From positions 38,611-102,610 of the forward strand of contig JANQDY010000272.1 of the NCBI GenBank assembly GCA_028278625.1: 64,000 nt of DNA, in the 5' to 3' direction. This DNA is from Thermodesulfobacteriota bacterium (lineage in GTDB: Bacteria; Desulfobacterota; DSM-4660; Desulfatiglandales; Desulfatiglandaceae). The position numbers were made by a program, and so were the translations under genes. The notes beneath the pieces were generated by a model, which searched no databases, was not told where the DNA came from, and saw nothing but the letters and a program-made list of their open reading frames with translations. Position 1 is the first letter of the stretch. Every line of letters begins with the position of its first letter. This document shows positions 10,652 to 19,438 of this stretch, in pieces.

Positions 10652-12426
10652 ATAAAGAAGCGGTTGCCGGTGAAAAATCTTTGAAAGGTATCGCCGTTTA
10701 TCCGGGAATTGTCATCGGCAAGGCCCATCTTGTAGACCGAAGTAAAGTCAAGATTGTCTATCAGTATCTGGTCAACACGGAAAACCTCAACGATGAGGTG
10801 GAGCGTTTTGAGGAGGCGCTTCGGGTTGTTGAAGAGGAGATGCTGTCCATTAAGAACGGAATGGCTGAGAAATTGAACGATCTCTCCTTTATTCTCGACA
10901 GCCATTTGATGATCCTTAAGGACAGTATGCTCAAGGATTCAACCATTCGCACAATCCGCGACGAAAAAATCAACGCTGAATGGGCTCTCAAGAAATCCCT
11001 TGAAAAGATCCGGAAGGTTTTTGATCAGATCGATGATGAATATATCAGCAACCGGATCAGTGATGTTGAAAACGTCACTGAAAGGATTCTGAGGAAACTC
11101 AGCGGGAAACCCCATCAAAGCCTTTCGGAAATCGACAAACGGGTCATCATCGTGGCTCACGACCTCTCTCCGGCAGATACCACGGAACTGAATATCGGAA
11201 GGGTCATGGGTTTCATTACCGATGTGGGGGGGCGGACCTCACATACGGCCATTATGGCCCAGGCCCTTGAAATACCGGCGGTTGTGGGCCTCGAGAGCGC
11301 CACCGACGCGGTGGCTGACGGCGATCTCCTGATCGTGGACGGCAGCACGGGTGTGGTGGTTGTCAACCCCGACGATAGCGCCATTATCTACTATCAGGAG
11401 AAAAAGCTTCAGCTGGAGGATTATCGTTCCAGCATTGCCAGGCAGAGCCATCTGCCGGCGGTGACGCCCGACGGCCAACGGATTTCCATCACGGCAAATA
11501 TCGAATTCCTGGAAGAAGTGACTGCCGTGCGCGATTACGGGGGAGAGGGTATCGGGTTATATCGAACGGAGTTCCTTTATTTGAGAAGCAAGGGTTTTCC
11601 GAAGGAGGAAGAGCTTTTCGAGGATTACCGTGACGTGGCTGAACTCATGTCACCTGAACCGGTGAACATCCGAACCCTCGATATCGGTGGCGACAAATTC
11701 GTTTCAAAGCTCGACATCTCTAAAGAGATGAATCCGGCACTGGGACTTCGAGCCATTCGCTTCTGTTTGAAACAGCCTGAAATTTTCAAAACGCAGCTCC
11801 GTGCCATTCTTAGGGCCAGTGTGCATGGCCATGTCCGCCTGATCTTCCCTATGATATCGGGACTTCAGGAACTGCTGGACGCAAAAAAAATCCTGGGTGA
11901 TGTCAAAGAGGAATTGGATCAAGAGAAGATTCCCTACAATGACAAAATAAAAGTGGGGATTATGGTGGAAGTACCCTCAGCGGTGGTTATGGCGGAAGTC
12001 CTTGCTAAACACGTGGATTTTTTCAGCATCGGCACCAATGATCTGACGCAATACTCTCTGGCCATTGACAGGGTCAACGAATATGTGGCACACATGTATC
12101 AGCCTTTTGATCCCGCGCTCATCCGTATGATCGAAAAGGTTGTTAATGCCGGCAGGCAAGAGGGCATTTGCGTAAACCTCTGTGGTGAGATGGCGGGTGA
12201 TCCTTTGTGTGTTCCGATCCTGTTGGGTTTGGGGCTTGAAGCTTTCAGCATGAACGCCAGATCCATTCCCCTGATCAAGAAAATGGTACGGGCCATGCCC
12301 ATCACCCAGGCACGGGACGATTTAAGGAAAATCATGGAACTGCACACCGCCGAAGCGGTTCAGCAATACCTGTTGGAGCGTACCGGCGGGATGTTTCCGG
12401 AGTTGAGAGAAAAGGGGTACCTGTAA
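10648..12426 (+). CDS. ptsI: Phosphoenolpyruvate-protein phosphotransferase (Enzyme I)
   Basis: 592 residues, normal for EI. The active-site His lies in D-V-G-G-R-T-S-H-T-A-I-M-A (about residue 195), the PEP-binding G-I-G-L-Y-R-T-E-F-L-Y and the C-terminal barrel signatures I-M-V-E-V-P-S-A, F-S-I-G-T-N-D-L-T-Q-Y and L-C-G-E-M-A-G-D are all intact. It passes phosphate from PEP to HPr and is coupled to ptsH by a 4-bp overlap. Confidence 0.97.
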   Translation: MNKEAVAGEKSLKGIAVYPGIVIGKAHLVDRSKVKIVYQYLVNTENLNDEVERFEEALRVVEEEMLSIKNGMAEKLNDLSFILDSHLMILKDSMLKDSTIRTIRDEKINAEWALKKSLEKIRKVFDQIDDEYISNRISDVENVTERILRKLSGKPHQSLSEIDKRVIIVAHDLSPADTTELNIGRVMGFITDVGGRTSHTAIMAQALEIPAVVGLESATDAVADGDLLIVDGSTGVVVVNPDDSAIIYYQEKKLQLEDYRSSIARQSHLPAVTPDGQRISITANIEFLEEVTAVRDYGGEGIGLYRTEFLYLRSKGFPKEEELFEDYRDVAELMSPEPVNIRTLDIGGDKFVSKLDISKEMNPALGLRAIRFCLKQPEIFKTQLRAILRASVHGHVRLIFPMISGLQELLDAKKILGDVKEELDQEKIPYNDKIKVGIMVEVPSAVVMAEVLAKHVDFFSIGTNDLTQYSLAIDRVNEYVAHMYQPFDPALIRMIEKVVNAGRQEGICVNLCGEMAGDPLCVPILLGLGLEAFSMNARSIPLIKKMVRAMPITQARDDLRKIMELHTAEAVQQYLLERTGGMFPELREKGYL

Positions 12427-12443
12427 AGGGAACCGAATTAAAT

Positions 12444-12893
12444 ATGAAAATCGTTTGTCAGAACAAAAAGGCGCGCCATGAATACTTCCTGGATGAGTTC
12501 ATGGAAGCGGGGCTGGTGCTTCTGGGCGCTGAAGTTAAATCCCTTCGAGAAGGACGGGCCAGTCTGGTGGACAGCTATGCAAGGGTGAAAAAGGGAGAGG
12601 TCTTTCTCCATAACATGCACATTACCCCTTACCCCTTTGCCCACCATGTGGAACTGGATCCCATGCGGAAACGAAAACTTCTTTTGAACAAACGGGAGAT
12701 CAAACGGCTCATCGGTAAGACGGAACAGAGAGGCTATTCATTGATTCCTACAAAGGTCTATTTCACCCGCGGCAAAGCCAAAGTTGAGATCGCCTTGGCA
12801 AAAGGGAAGAAGAAACACGACAAAAGAAGCGCTTTGAAAGAAAGAGAGTTGAAACGGGAAATGGATCAGGCGCGAAAAAGAGGGGAATATTGA
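12444..12893 (+). CDS. smpB: tmRNA-binding protein SmpB
   Basis: 149 residues with N-K-K-A-R-H-E-Y-F-L, the G-x-x-L-x-G-x-E-V-K-S-L-R pattern and the basic C-terminal tail (K-G-K-K-x-H-D-K-R) that enters the mRNA channel. It partners with the tmRNA gene that follows 80 bp downstream, so both halves of the trans-translation system are together. Confidence 0.97.
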   Translation: MKIVCQNKKARHEYFLDEFMEAGLVLLGAEVKSLREGRASLVDSYARVKKGEVFLHNMHITPYPFAHHVELDPMRKRKLLLNKREIKRLIGKTEQRGYSLIPTKVYFTRGKAKVEIALAKGKKKHDKRSALKERELKREMDQARKRGEY

Positions 12894-12973
12894 CTTTTTT
12901 TCGGGCAGTGGTTAACATTAAACCGTTGTTAAAAAAACAGGACTTTCCGACCCATCAGCAAAATTCAAAGAGA

Positions 12974-13329
12974 GGGGGCGAAACGGTTTCGACGGGGATA
13001 GTTGAAGCTTGGATTGCATACCGAGGTTCCGACTGCTCGTAAAACGGTTGGGCGAAACACAAACGCAGACGACTATGCGTATGCTCTAGCCGCATAAATG
13101 GCTAGCGTCTTCCCGGCCTTTGCCTGCGTGGCCGGAAAAAGGCGTCGACTAGCGGGCTAGCCGATTCATTTGACCTGTGGAATGTTGAGGCGAATACCAA
13201 CACGGGTTAGCCTTTGAGCGAGCTTGTTCAGTTGCAACCCCAAAGGCGAATACTCTTAACTGAACTACGTATGTAGATGTCTAAGTGGAATATTTTCGGA
13301 CGCGGGTTCGACTCCCGCCGCCTCCACCA
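12974..13329 (+). ncRNA. ssrA: Transfer-messenger RNA (tmRNA)
   Basis: The 5' end GGGGGCG pairs over 7 bp with CGCCTCC before the 3' ACCA, and the T-arm GGTTCGACTCC lies just inside. The mRNA-like part contains an ORF ending ...A-D-D-Y-A-Y-A-L-A-A then TAA at about 13095, a typical degradation tag. Pseudoknot-like pairings follow (gctagc and gcggctagc repeats around 13100 and 13155). One-piece form, about 356 nt, CCA encoded. The exact resume codon is uncertain. The 3' end is the target for the integrase gene next door. Confidence 0.96.
13305..13329 (+). other. Putative left attachment site in ssrA 3' end
   Basis: The integrase gene lies 87 bp away and points at the 3' end of ssrA, a favourite target of tyrosine recombinases. 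The last 25 bases of tmRNA (T-arm plus acceptor) are the likely att core because they stay intact. A second copy should mark the other end of the element; I saw none in the window on either strand, by eye only. Confidence 0.55.
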
Positions 13330-13416
13330 TCTAAAAAAATAATAAAATCAATAATTTAACCACTTAGGGCAACCTCGAAATAGGCCATTGTGCCCAAAAT
13401 TGTGCCTATTTTGTGT

Positions 13417-14691
13417 TTAGACCGGTTGCCTTTTTTCATTTGCAGCCTCCAAATACTGCTTTTCAAACGCGGAACCGTCCTGCCGTGTAAGGTTGGGGAT
13501 GTAGCGGCCGTAGGTTCTGTAGACCATGGAGGTGTCCACGTGTCCCAGGGTGCGGGCCACCCACTCCGGTGTCTCCCCTGCCGCCAATGCCCAGGATGCG
13601 AACGTATGCCGGGTTTCATACATGCGGCGGTACCGAATGTCCGTTTTCTTTAAGACCCTTGTCCACACCTCCCTGAGCTTATCTTGAAGTATCGGTCTCC
13701 CTTCCGTGTTTATGAACACATAAGGACTATCGAAATGCTGGCTAAGCCCCCTTTGCTCCTTCAGGCACTCTTTCATGCCCGGCCGGATTCGGATACTCCG
13801 TCTGCTTTCTTCGGTCTTGAGATCAGTTTTTTCCCTGTTGCGCACCCGGCTCAATTCAATATGGACATACTCCTTATCTATGGCTTTCCATTTGAGCGCG
13901 ACCTGTTCCGAGGGCCTGAGACCTGTTTGAACAGCAAAACAAAAGTACGGTTTATACCAGGGAAGCATGTGCCTCATGACCGTTTCCCACTCTTCGAAAC
14001 TAAAGGGTAGAATCCTCATCTTTCTCACTTTTGGGAGTTTGAGCCTTGAAAAAGGATCTGGAAGATCGGTCCAGCCGTACTCATCGATCGCATCCCTTAC
14101 AATGATTCGCAAAGGGATCATGACGTTCTGAATCGTCTTTGCGGAAATGGGCTGTCCGTATCGGTTCTTCTTGCTCTTGAGGTGCGCCACGTATTTTTTC
14201 ATCCCAACCTTTGAGCAGATTTCCCCAAAAGATGCCTTTCTAAAATAGGGGAGATGGTGTTGCTTTAAGACGGTGGTGTAGTCTTTGATTTGGCTGAAAC
14301 TCATTCCTGGTTCCATTTCATTCCACCACTTTTCCAAGTATTCCCCAAACTGGACCTCTTCAGGACTTCTAACAACGTTTTTTCCCTCCAGCGTGGCAAA
14401 GTGTTCTTTCTTCTTGCTGTGAGGAAATCTCTCCGCAAAGTCAAACATGCCGTTTTCAATTTCGGCCACAACGAGATCCAGCTGCTTACGAACGATTTTC
14501 CGATTTTTCGCGGTATCTTTCAGGCCTGAAGGTTCGCGAACACGTTCATTCAGATACCGGAAGTCCACCCACAGTTTTCCTCTACGGCTGTAAACCCTCC
14601 CCCTTTTTCCCGCATTCAGCGGGCCGCGTTCTCTCTTTTTTTCTTCATCCTTGCGGTAACGGGATATTTGAACAACTTTAGACTGTCTCAT
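13417..14691 (-). CDS. Tyrosine recombinase/integrase
   Basis: About 424 residues. The C-terminal catalytic domain shows the first Arg in T-G-L-R-P-S-E, the R-H-T-F pair, G-H-V-D-T-S and the nucleophile in M-V-Y-R-T-Y-G-R-Y. The N-terminal half has the basic arm-binding and SAM-like core-binding domains. Its position next to ssrA marks it as the integrase of the element occupying the rest of the window. I chose the ATG at 14691; a GTG at 14721 with a nearby GGAAGGGAG is an alternative. Confidence 0.95.
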   Translation of the reverse strand: MRQSKVVQISRYRKDEEKKRERGPLNAGKRGRVYSRRGKLWVDFRYLNERVREPSGLKDTAKNRKIVRKQLDLVVAEIENGMFDFAERFPHSKKKEHFATLEGKNVVRSPEEVQFGEYLEKWWNEMEPGMSFSQIKDYTTVLKQHHLPYFRKASFGEICSKVGMKKYVAHLKSKKNRYGQPISAKTIQNVMIPLRIIVRDAIDEYGWTDLPDPFSRLKLPKVRKMRILPFSFEEWETVMRHMLPWYKPYFCFAVQTGLRPSEQVALKWKAIDKEYVHIELSRVRNREKTDLKTEESRRSIRIRPGMKECLKEQRGLSQHFDSPYVFINTEGRPILQDKLREVWTRVLKKTDIRYRRMYETRHTFASWALAAGETPEWVARTLGHVDTSMVYRTYGRYIPNLTRQDGSAFEKQYLEAANEKRQPV

Positions 14692-14794
14692 AAAAACTTC
14701 CCTTTCCGCTTTTCCAATCACCTCCCTTCCGTCTGGATATCACCACAGAAATGGCTACCATGAACCGGAAGAGGCGGTCAAACAAAAACTGGGA

Positions 14795-15022
14795 TTATAT
14801 GTTTATCAGTCCTTTTGGGTAGTTGTCCGGTTGGGAGGAGTTGGTGGTGTCACGGTAGAGCCATTTTTGAACTTCGGTCCAAATGAACAGCAGTTTTCTG
14901 GATGTTGGCTTAAGATAGTGGATATTCTGTTTGAGTTCCTTTTTCCAAACAAGATTGCGGATGGTGCCGGGCGCCATTTTAATCCGTTCACTGAGTTCTA
15001 TGGTGGTGAGATACTCTTCCAT
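14795..15022 (-). CDS. Small HTH protein, excisionase-like
   Basis: 75 residues from an ATG preceded by GAGGGG. The sequence L-T-T-I-E-L-S-E-R-I-K-M-A-P-G-T-I-R-N resembles the winged HTH of MerR/AlpA/Xis-type proteins. Placed directly upstream of the integrase in the same direction, it is a reasonable recombination directionality factor or element regulator. A GTG at 15052 would extend it by 10 codons and overlap the primase gene. Function is inferred from position and size. Confidence 0.7.
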   Translation of the reverse strand: MEEYLTTIELSERIKMAPGTIRNLVWKKELKQNIHYLKPTSRKLLFIWTEVQKWLYRDTTNSSQPDNYPKGLINI

Positions 15023-15048
15023 TTTGACCCCTCGCAAAAATACAGGCT

Positions 15049-16146
15049 TCACATTTCTCTTTCATTGAGGTGATTTTTTTCCGAAGACTGTGCGGTATTA
15101 TGCCTATTCTGGTTTTTTACCGGACAGGATGTCGTGCAATAGATATTGATGGCTGCGCTGTTACAGCCGTACCCGGAATAGGTATGATCATAGGCATATG
15201 CTGTTTGGGCGAGGATCTCCGATTCCCGAATGACCCCTTTCCCGTTGATGGGCCGGTTTTTAAGCGCCCAGGTCTTGAGGGAGACAACCGCTACGTCATA
15301 TGGCAGCCCAAGCCTTTTGAGATGGACCGCCAGCCGGAAACATACGACCCGCTGAAATTGCGTAACGCCTTCCCGAAATATCCTGATGGCGCAGGGCGGC
15401 AGGCCGAAAGTGCCACTGCTGCGCGTTTTCAGGGAATGGGTAATCGGCTGTTGAAATTCTTCTACCCTTAAGTCGTTTGTTTCAATCACATCGTCCAGGA
15501 CCTGTTCCCCAATTTTTTCTACAGATTCAAGGAAGTCCCACTGATTCAGATAGGGATGGAAAGTCCGGGGATCTACGAATGCGGTTCTTCCTTTCGGTAC
15601 GAGCGGGCCAAATAATGGGGCGTTAATGAAATTGCCAAATTGTTTGTCAATGCTGAGTTGGTTCTGCTTGGGAAAGATCTCCGTTTGCGGCTGTTCAATT
15701 TCTTCCAGAATGAATTGAACCACGCGTCTCGCTTTGAATGCCGGGACCATCCGCCGATCAAAGAATAGCCATACATGAAATCCCTTGGACTTGCTTCGTT
15801 CAATGTAGGCTGAAATTCCAAAATGGTTTGCCCTGTTCACAAATTCCGATGGTCCGATTCTGTCTTGTGTATCAAAATCGACGGCAACGGCGCATATTCG
15901 GTCTTTTACCAGAAGATACACCCCAAAAGGCTGTTTTCCGGTCAGATGGGCCAGAATCACATGATTTGTCAGCGGTGCCTTTACCTGGCTGGCCCGGCCG
16001 GTTTTTCGATCGTATGTTCCGTAGACGTCTTTACGCCCGAAAAACAATGATCGAAAAATTGTGATCTTCTGGTCTGTGCTTCTTCTGATGATACGACCCA
16101 TTTCCTGAAACCACTCTCTATGAAAAAGCTTTTCAATCGGAAACAC
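15049..16146 (-). CDS. Archaeo-eukaryotic-type primase (TOTE-like AEP domain)
   Basis: 365 residues, GTG start after AGGAAAA. The core has the metal-binding D-x-D in A-V-A-V-D-F-D-T and the s-x-H step in K-G-F-H-V-W-L-F-F-D, the catalytic signature of AEP primases. Overall it matches the AEP domain known from TOTE conflict systems and many integrative elements, where it precedes a helicase. Here the helicase part is absent. It overlaps the upstream end of the HTH frame and lies in the integrase operon, so an element-encoded priming role is likely. Basic N-terminus F-F-G-R-K-D-V-Y-G-T-Y is also typical. Confidence 0.8.
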   Translation of the reverse strand: MFPIEKLFHREWFQEMGRIIRRSTDQKITIFRSLFFGRKDVYGTYDRKTGRASQVKAPLTNHVILAHLTGKQPFGVYLLVKDRICAVAVDFDTQDRIGPSEFVNRANHFGISAYIERSKSKGFHVWLFFDRRMVPAFKARRVVQFILEEIEQPQTEIFPKQNQLSIDKQFGNFINAPLFGPLVPKGRTAFVDPRTFHPYLNQWDFLESVEKIGEQVLDDVIETNDLRVEEFQQPITHSLKTRSSGTFGLPPCAIRIFREGVTQFQRVVCFRLAVHLKRLGLPYDVAVVSLKTWALKNRPINGKGVIRESEILAQTAYAYDHTYSGYGCNSAAINIYCTTSCPVKNQNRHNTAQSSEKNHLNEREM

Positions 16147-16194
16147 TTATATCGTTTTCCTAACCTGAAAAGCGGCAGGGCAAGGTCTGTCTTT

Positions 16195-16818
16195 TCAGTC
16201 GATCATAAAATAATCGACATGTGAGCGTCTTATCCTGTTAACGGTGTGATCGACAGCCTTTATCAGTTTGATTAAATGGGGTATGGCATCGGCCAAATAG
16301 GCAGGCTTGCATGAACGGATTGAGGATGGCAGGAGGCTCGCCCATTGATTCAATAAAATCTCTGCAATCAGGCATCTTGAGGACCAGTCAAGGAAATCTA
16401 TGCGACTTCGGAATACCCACGCCTGATGGTTGTTTCTGAGTCTGTTGATGATAAACTCAGCCATTCGGGAAAGGACATTTGAAATGTCATGTATCCCATG
16501 TGCCAATGCAGCATCATAGGCCGGACATTCTTCATTTCCATAGGCTTTTTCGATAATGCTGACGGCTTCCGCGCGAGCTTTGGAATGGGGCAGATCAATA
16601 TGGACGCTTGGGCCTTTTATATGGAGCTTCAGAACAAAGGCTCCGATAACATCAAGAAAAATTTCATTGCTGAATCCGGTATTTTTATCATATTGAAAAT
16701 CGGCGAGAATTCGTTCCATAGGCTCATCGATGAAACTTTTCAGGTATTCCTCACTGGTCAGCTCAAAGACCTCCTTTAAAATTGCCTCTGCTTTCTCTCT
16801 TTTTTTAGAATTCCTCAT
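16195..16818 (-). CDS. Helical protein, fourth member of GGL-like family
   Basis: 207 residues, mostly alpha-helical, without recognised domain. Its middle aligns by eye with the proteins at 30090, 30683 and the tail of 31290: an F-x-x-V-I-G-A-F-V-x-x-L helix, a K-A-Y-G acidic helix followed by A-Y-D-A-A-L-A-x-G, then a helix (N-V-L-S-R-M-A-E), and an L-x-x-W-A-S-L-L-P-S-S-I ending similar to S-G-P-Y-L-G-N-S-I. The characteristic G-G-L is degenerate (H-D-I). It overlaps the HerA-like gene by 14 bp. Role unknown; a scaffold or adaptor function is a guess. Confidence 0.6.
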   Translation of the reverse strand: MRNSKKREKAEAILKEVFELTSEEYLKSFIDEPMERILADFQYDKNTGFSNEIFLDVIGAFVLKLHIKGPSVHIDLPHSKARAEAVSIIEKAYGNEECPAYDAALAHGIHDISNVLSRMAEFIINRLRNNHQAWVFRSRIDFLDWSSRCLIAEILLNQWASLLPSSIRSCKPAYLADAIPHLIKLIKAVDHTVNRIRRSHVDYFMID

Positions 16819-19276
16819 AGTCGAAACGCTCTTCGTTTTCGGGATCTATGAAGGAAGGACTCAGGGTTGCGTGTGGTACGACCCACCGGTCGCCGGCATG
16901 CCGTATCCATTTTTTCACTTCCGCTGAGGGTTTACAGAATTTCCTCCTGGAATTGTGGATGATTTGTTCCCTCAAATGTTTCAGAGGCAGATCAAGCGGT
17001 GGCCGGGTTTTCATTTTGATGATGTCCCTGCCGATTCTGGCGAAAGCTTCTCCCACATCAAGAGACACAAGGTCCTCGGGTTTTACTTTCAATTGCAGAT
17101 CTTTTGCCAAATAGTCGGCATCCCGCTTGTCCACCTTGAAAATGATCGAAGTGCCCACGCTCGAAAGGGCATCCCGTTTTTTGGCATTGAATTGGCTCAA
17201 ATACTGGTGCGCCAATGACAGGCCTACCCGGTATTTGCGAGTTTCAGCGATAAGGTTTTCCAGGGAATCGGTCATAAAATTGTGTGCTTCATCGCAGAAA
17301 ACATGGAACTGCTTTCTTTCGCCAATCGGTGTATCACTCCGGCTCAAGGCATTTAGGTGGAGTGTTGAAAGAATGAAGCACCCCAAAACTTTTCGAACGG
17401 TCACTCCCATATTCGAGAGATTTATCAATAGAATTTCCCCCTGGTCCATGATTCTTCGGAAATTGAAACGGTTCTCCGGCTGGGAGAGCATCAGGGATAC
17501 CGGGCCTGAAATGAGGAGTTTGGACAATTTATTGATGGGAGGACTCAGTTCGCTTTTACTATACCCTTTGTAATCGTGTTCCCAGAACTGCCTTGCGGTC
17601 TGATTGTCAATAACCTTTAATATTTCCCGTACCAACACATCATTCGTTTTGGATTTGTTGTGGAGAAGGTTTGAGATATCCAAAAAGGTGGCACCGGGCA
17701 AATGGCCCAAGCCGAAGACCAGGTTCCGAAGGATATTCTCTAAGCGGTCACCCCATCCTCCGCTCTCAACAAAACTTCTGATCGCCATGACCAGGTCATT
17801 TGCAAGTCGGCCGATCTCCATGCCCCGAATTGGTGTCAACGGATTCCAGAGTGGTACCCAATCCGGATCGGCAGGGTTGAAATACATGGTTCTTCCAACC
17901 TGTCGTTCGGGTATCAGGCACAAAAGCCGTTCTACCATATCGCCGTGTGGATCAATGACGGCTACACCGTGACCTCCATTGATGTCCTCAAGTATCATGT
18001 TTTCAATGGTTGTGGTTTTACCATACCCGGAAGCGCCGATTAAATGAAGATGACGTCTTCTGGACTTCTCAGGGATACAGGCGTTTTGGGAAGAACCCGC
18101 ATAATCGCAGGTGCCGATCCAGGTGCCTGAAAGCAGATCGGGATTGCGGACCGGGAGCGTTTCGAGAACGCATGTGGGTGTGGTGCAGAGATCGTTTTCG
18201 GAAAACGTCGGAATGTGGACCGGTCCGGTGAGTTCCTGGGAGTTGACCAAGAAGCCGGGATGGTAGGTCAATCCCTGTAAAAACATATCCCTGATCTGAT
18301 TTGCCGGAACTACTCCACGATATTCCCTTTCGGTCAAATACCCCAAAGGCCTTCCGCCGTGTTGGAAAAGGCCCATAAAAGTGGAAATGGCACTCAGAAG
18401 TTCCTTTCCTTTATTTTCAGACCCTACCACTGCCAGGCGTAACGCGGCGGAATAAAAGGGCTTATCGTTATGGGACTTGCTTTCCAATTCATAAGCGGAT
18501 TGCCGGAGATCTCCTGATGGCGATTGCTGGGTATATCGTTGTGAAATACCGGTACTGTTTTGAAGTTTTGCCATATATTCCATATCGAGTAAAATTTCCA
18601 CGTTCCGGCCCCAGTTATGGGAGGGCGATACAGGTTGCATAAGCGCCTGATATACTCCTATGCCGGGCGCCTCGATGCCGGATAGTGAAGCCATGAGAGG
18701 GATGAGAGGAGAAAGGTGAAGTTCCTGGGGCCTGGTTAAGAGATGTGAATAGGGCGGCGGCGGAAAATAGTCTCTCATAAGTATGTCTCGCCAGCCCGCA
18801 TTTTTTATGCCGTCCATCAGGGATTGTTCCATCAAAGTCAATTCGCACAGCTCGAATTCACCACGGAAAGCAGACATAATGATGGGTAAATCCTTTCGGT
18901 TAAGAAGAAAACCGATTGATACGCCATCACGATTGCCGATCACCTCGAAACCAAACCGATAATGGAGGAGTTGGAGCTGTTTAAGAAAACGCTCCGAATG
19001 GATCCAATCGAAGGCATATTCGGGGGAAATCCAAACCTGATAGCGCAGCAGTTCCTCCGGGGGTGCGGGTTGATTGATTGTCCGTGCGGCACCATCATCC
19101 ACATCCAGCCTGTTTTCGATCTTCCACAAAGGCATAAAGCAGGGTTCAAGGGCAACCGGACTTCTTGATAAGTCAGGACTGCAACCTTTCCGAATCTCTT
19201 CGCGCATAATGGCATGCAGCTTTGCCCCAATCATATGGGGTTGTGCCAGGGTTATCAGGGCCTGCTCAATGGACAT
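16805..19276 (-). CDS. HerA/TraG-like ATPase
   Basis: 823 residues. An approximately 400-residue N-terminal region of unknown fold precedes a pumping ATPase domain with Walker A G-A-S-G-Y-G-K-T (414-421), I-D-P-H-G-D, Walker B H-V-F-C-D-E-A-H-N-F, and the Q-Y-L-S-Q-F segment of TraG/VirD4 and HerA-type ATPases. No transmembrane segment is evident, so it differs from membrane coupling proteins. It may act on DNA as a motor, or move protein, as part of the neighbouring system; conjugative coupling is possible, but no relaxase was found. The 161-bp gap upstream of it is the largest inside this gene run. Confidence 0.8.
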   Translation of the reverse strand: MSIEQALITLAQPHMIGAKLHAIMREEIRKGCSPDLSRSPVALEPCFMPLWKIENRLDVDDGAARTINQPAPPEELLRYQVWISPEYAFDWIHSERFLKQLQLLHYRFGFEVIGNRDGVSIGFLLNRKDLPIIMSAFRGEFELCELTLMEQSLMDGIKNAGWRDILMRDYFPPPPYSHLLTRPQELHLSPLIPLMASLSGIEAPGIGVYQALMQPVSPSHNWGRNVEILLDMEYMAKLQNSTGISQRYTQQSPSGDLRQSAYELESKSHNDKPFYSAALRLAVVGSENKGKELLSAISTFMGLFQHGGRPLGYLTEREYRGVVPANQIRDMFLQGLTYHPGFLVNSQELTGPVHIPTFSENDLCTTPTCVLETLPVRNPDLLSGTWIGTCDYAGSSQNACIPEKSRRRHLHLIGASGYGKTTTIENMILEDINGGHGVAVIDPHGDMVERLLCLIPERQVGRTMYFNPADPDWVPLWNPLTPIRGMEIGRLANDLVMAIRSFVESGGWGDRLENILRNLVFGLGHLPGATFLDISNLLHNKSKTNDVLVREILKVIDNQTARQFWEHDYKGYSKSELSPPINKLSKLLISGPVSLMLSQPENRFNFRRIMDQGEILLINLSNMGVTVRKVLGCFILSTLHLNALSRSDTPIGERKQFHVFCDEAHNFMTDSLENLIAETRKYRVGLSLAHQYLSQFNAKKRDALSSVGTSIIFKVDKRDADYLAKDLQLKVKPEDLVSLDVGEAFARIGRDIIKMKTRPPLDLPLKHLREQIIHNSRRKFCKPSAEVKKWIRHAGDRWVVPHATLSPSFIDPENEERFDYEEF

Positions 19277-19438
19277 TCTTTGACTTCCTTAGAAATAGGG
19301 TATCTCACATTGGAAAGCGGCAGGAAGAAACAGCATGTTTCAGAAAAATGCCTCAACGTGGCGGATTTCAAAAGGCTGGGAGCCCCCGTTTGAGGGGAAT
19401 GATTCAATTTCGTAGGAAAAAAACTGAATGCGGATCTA

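Noticed and set aside
15049..19276. Complete TOTE conflict system
   Set aside because: Only the AEP primase resembles it; the associated helicase and endonuclease parts are not present next to it.
16805..19276. Conjugative coupling protein VirD4/TraG proper
   Set aside because: No TM segment and no relaxase or mating-pair genes in the window; kept as HerA/TraG-like.
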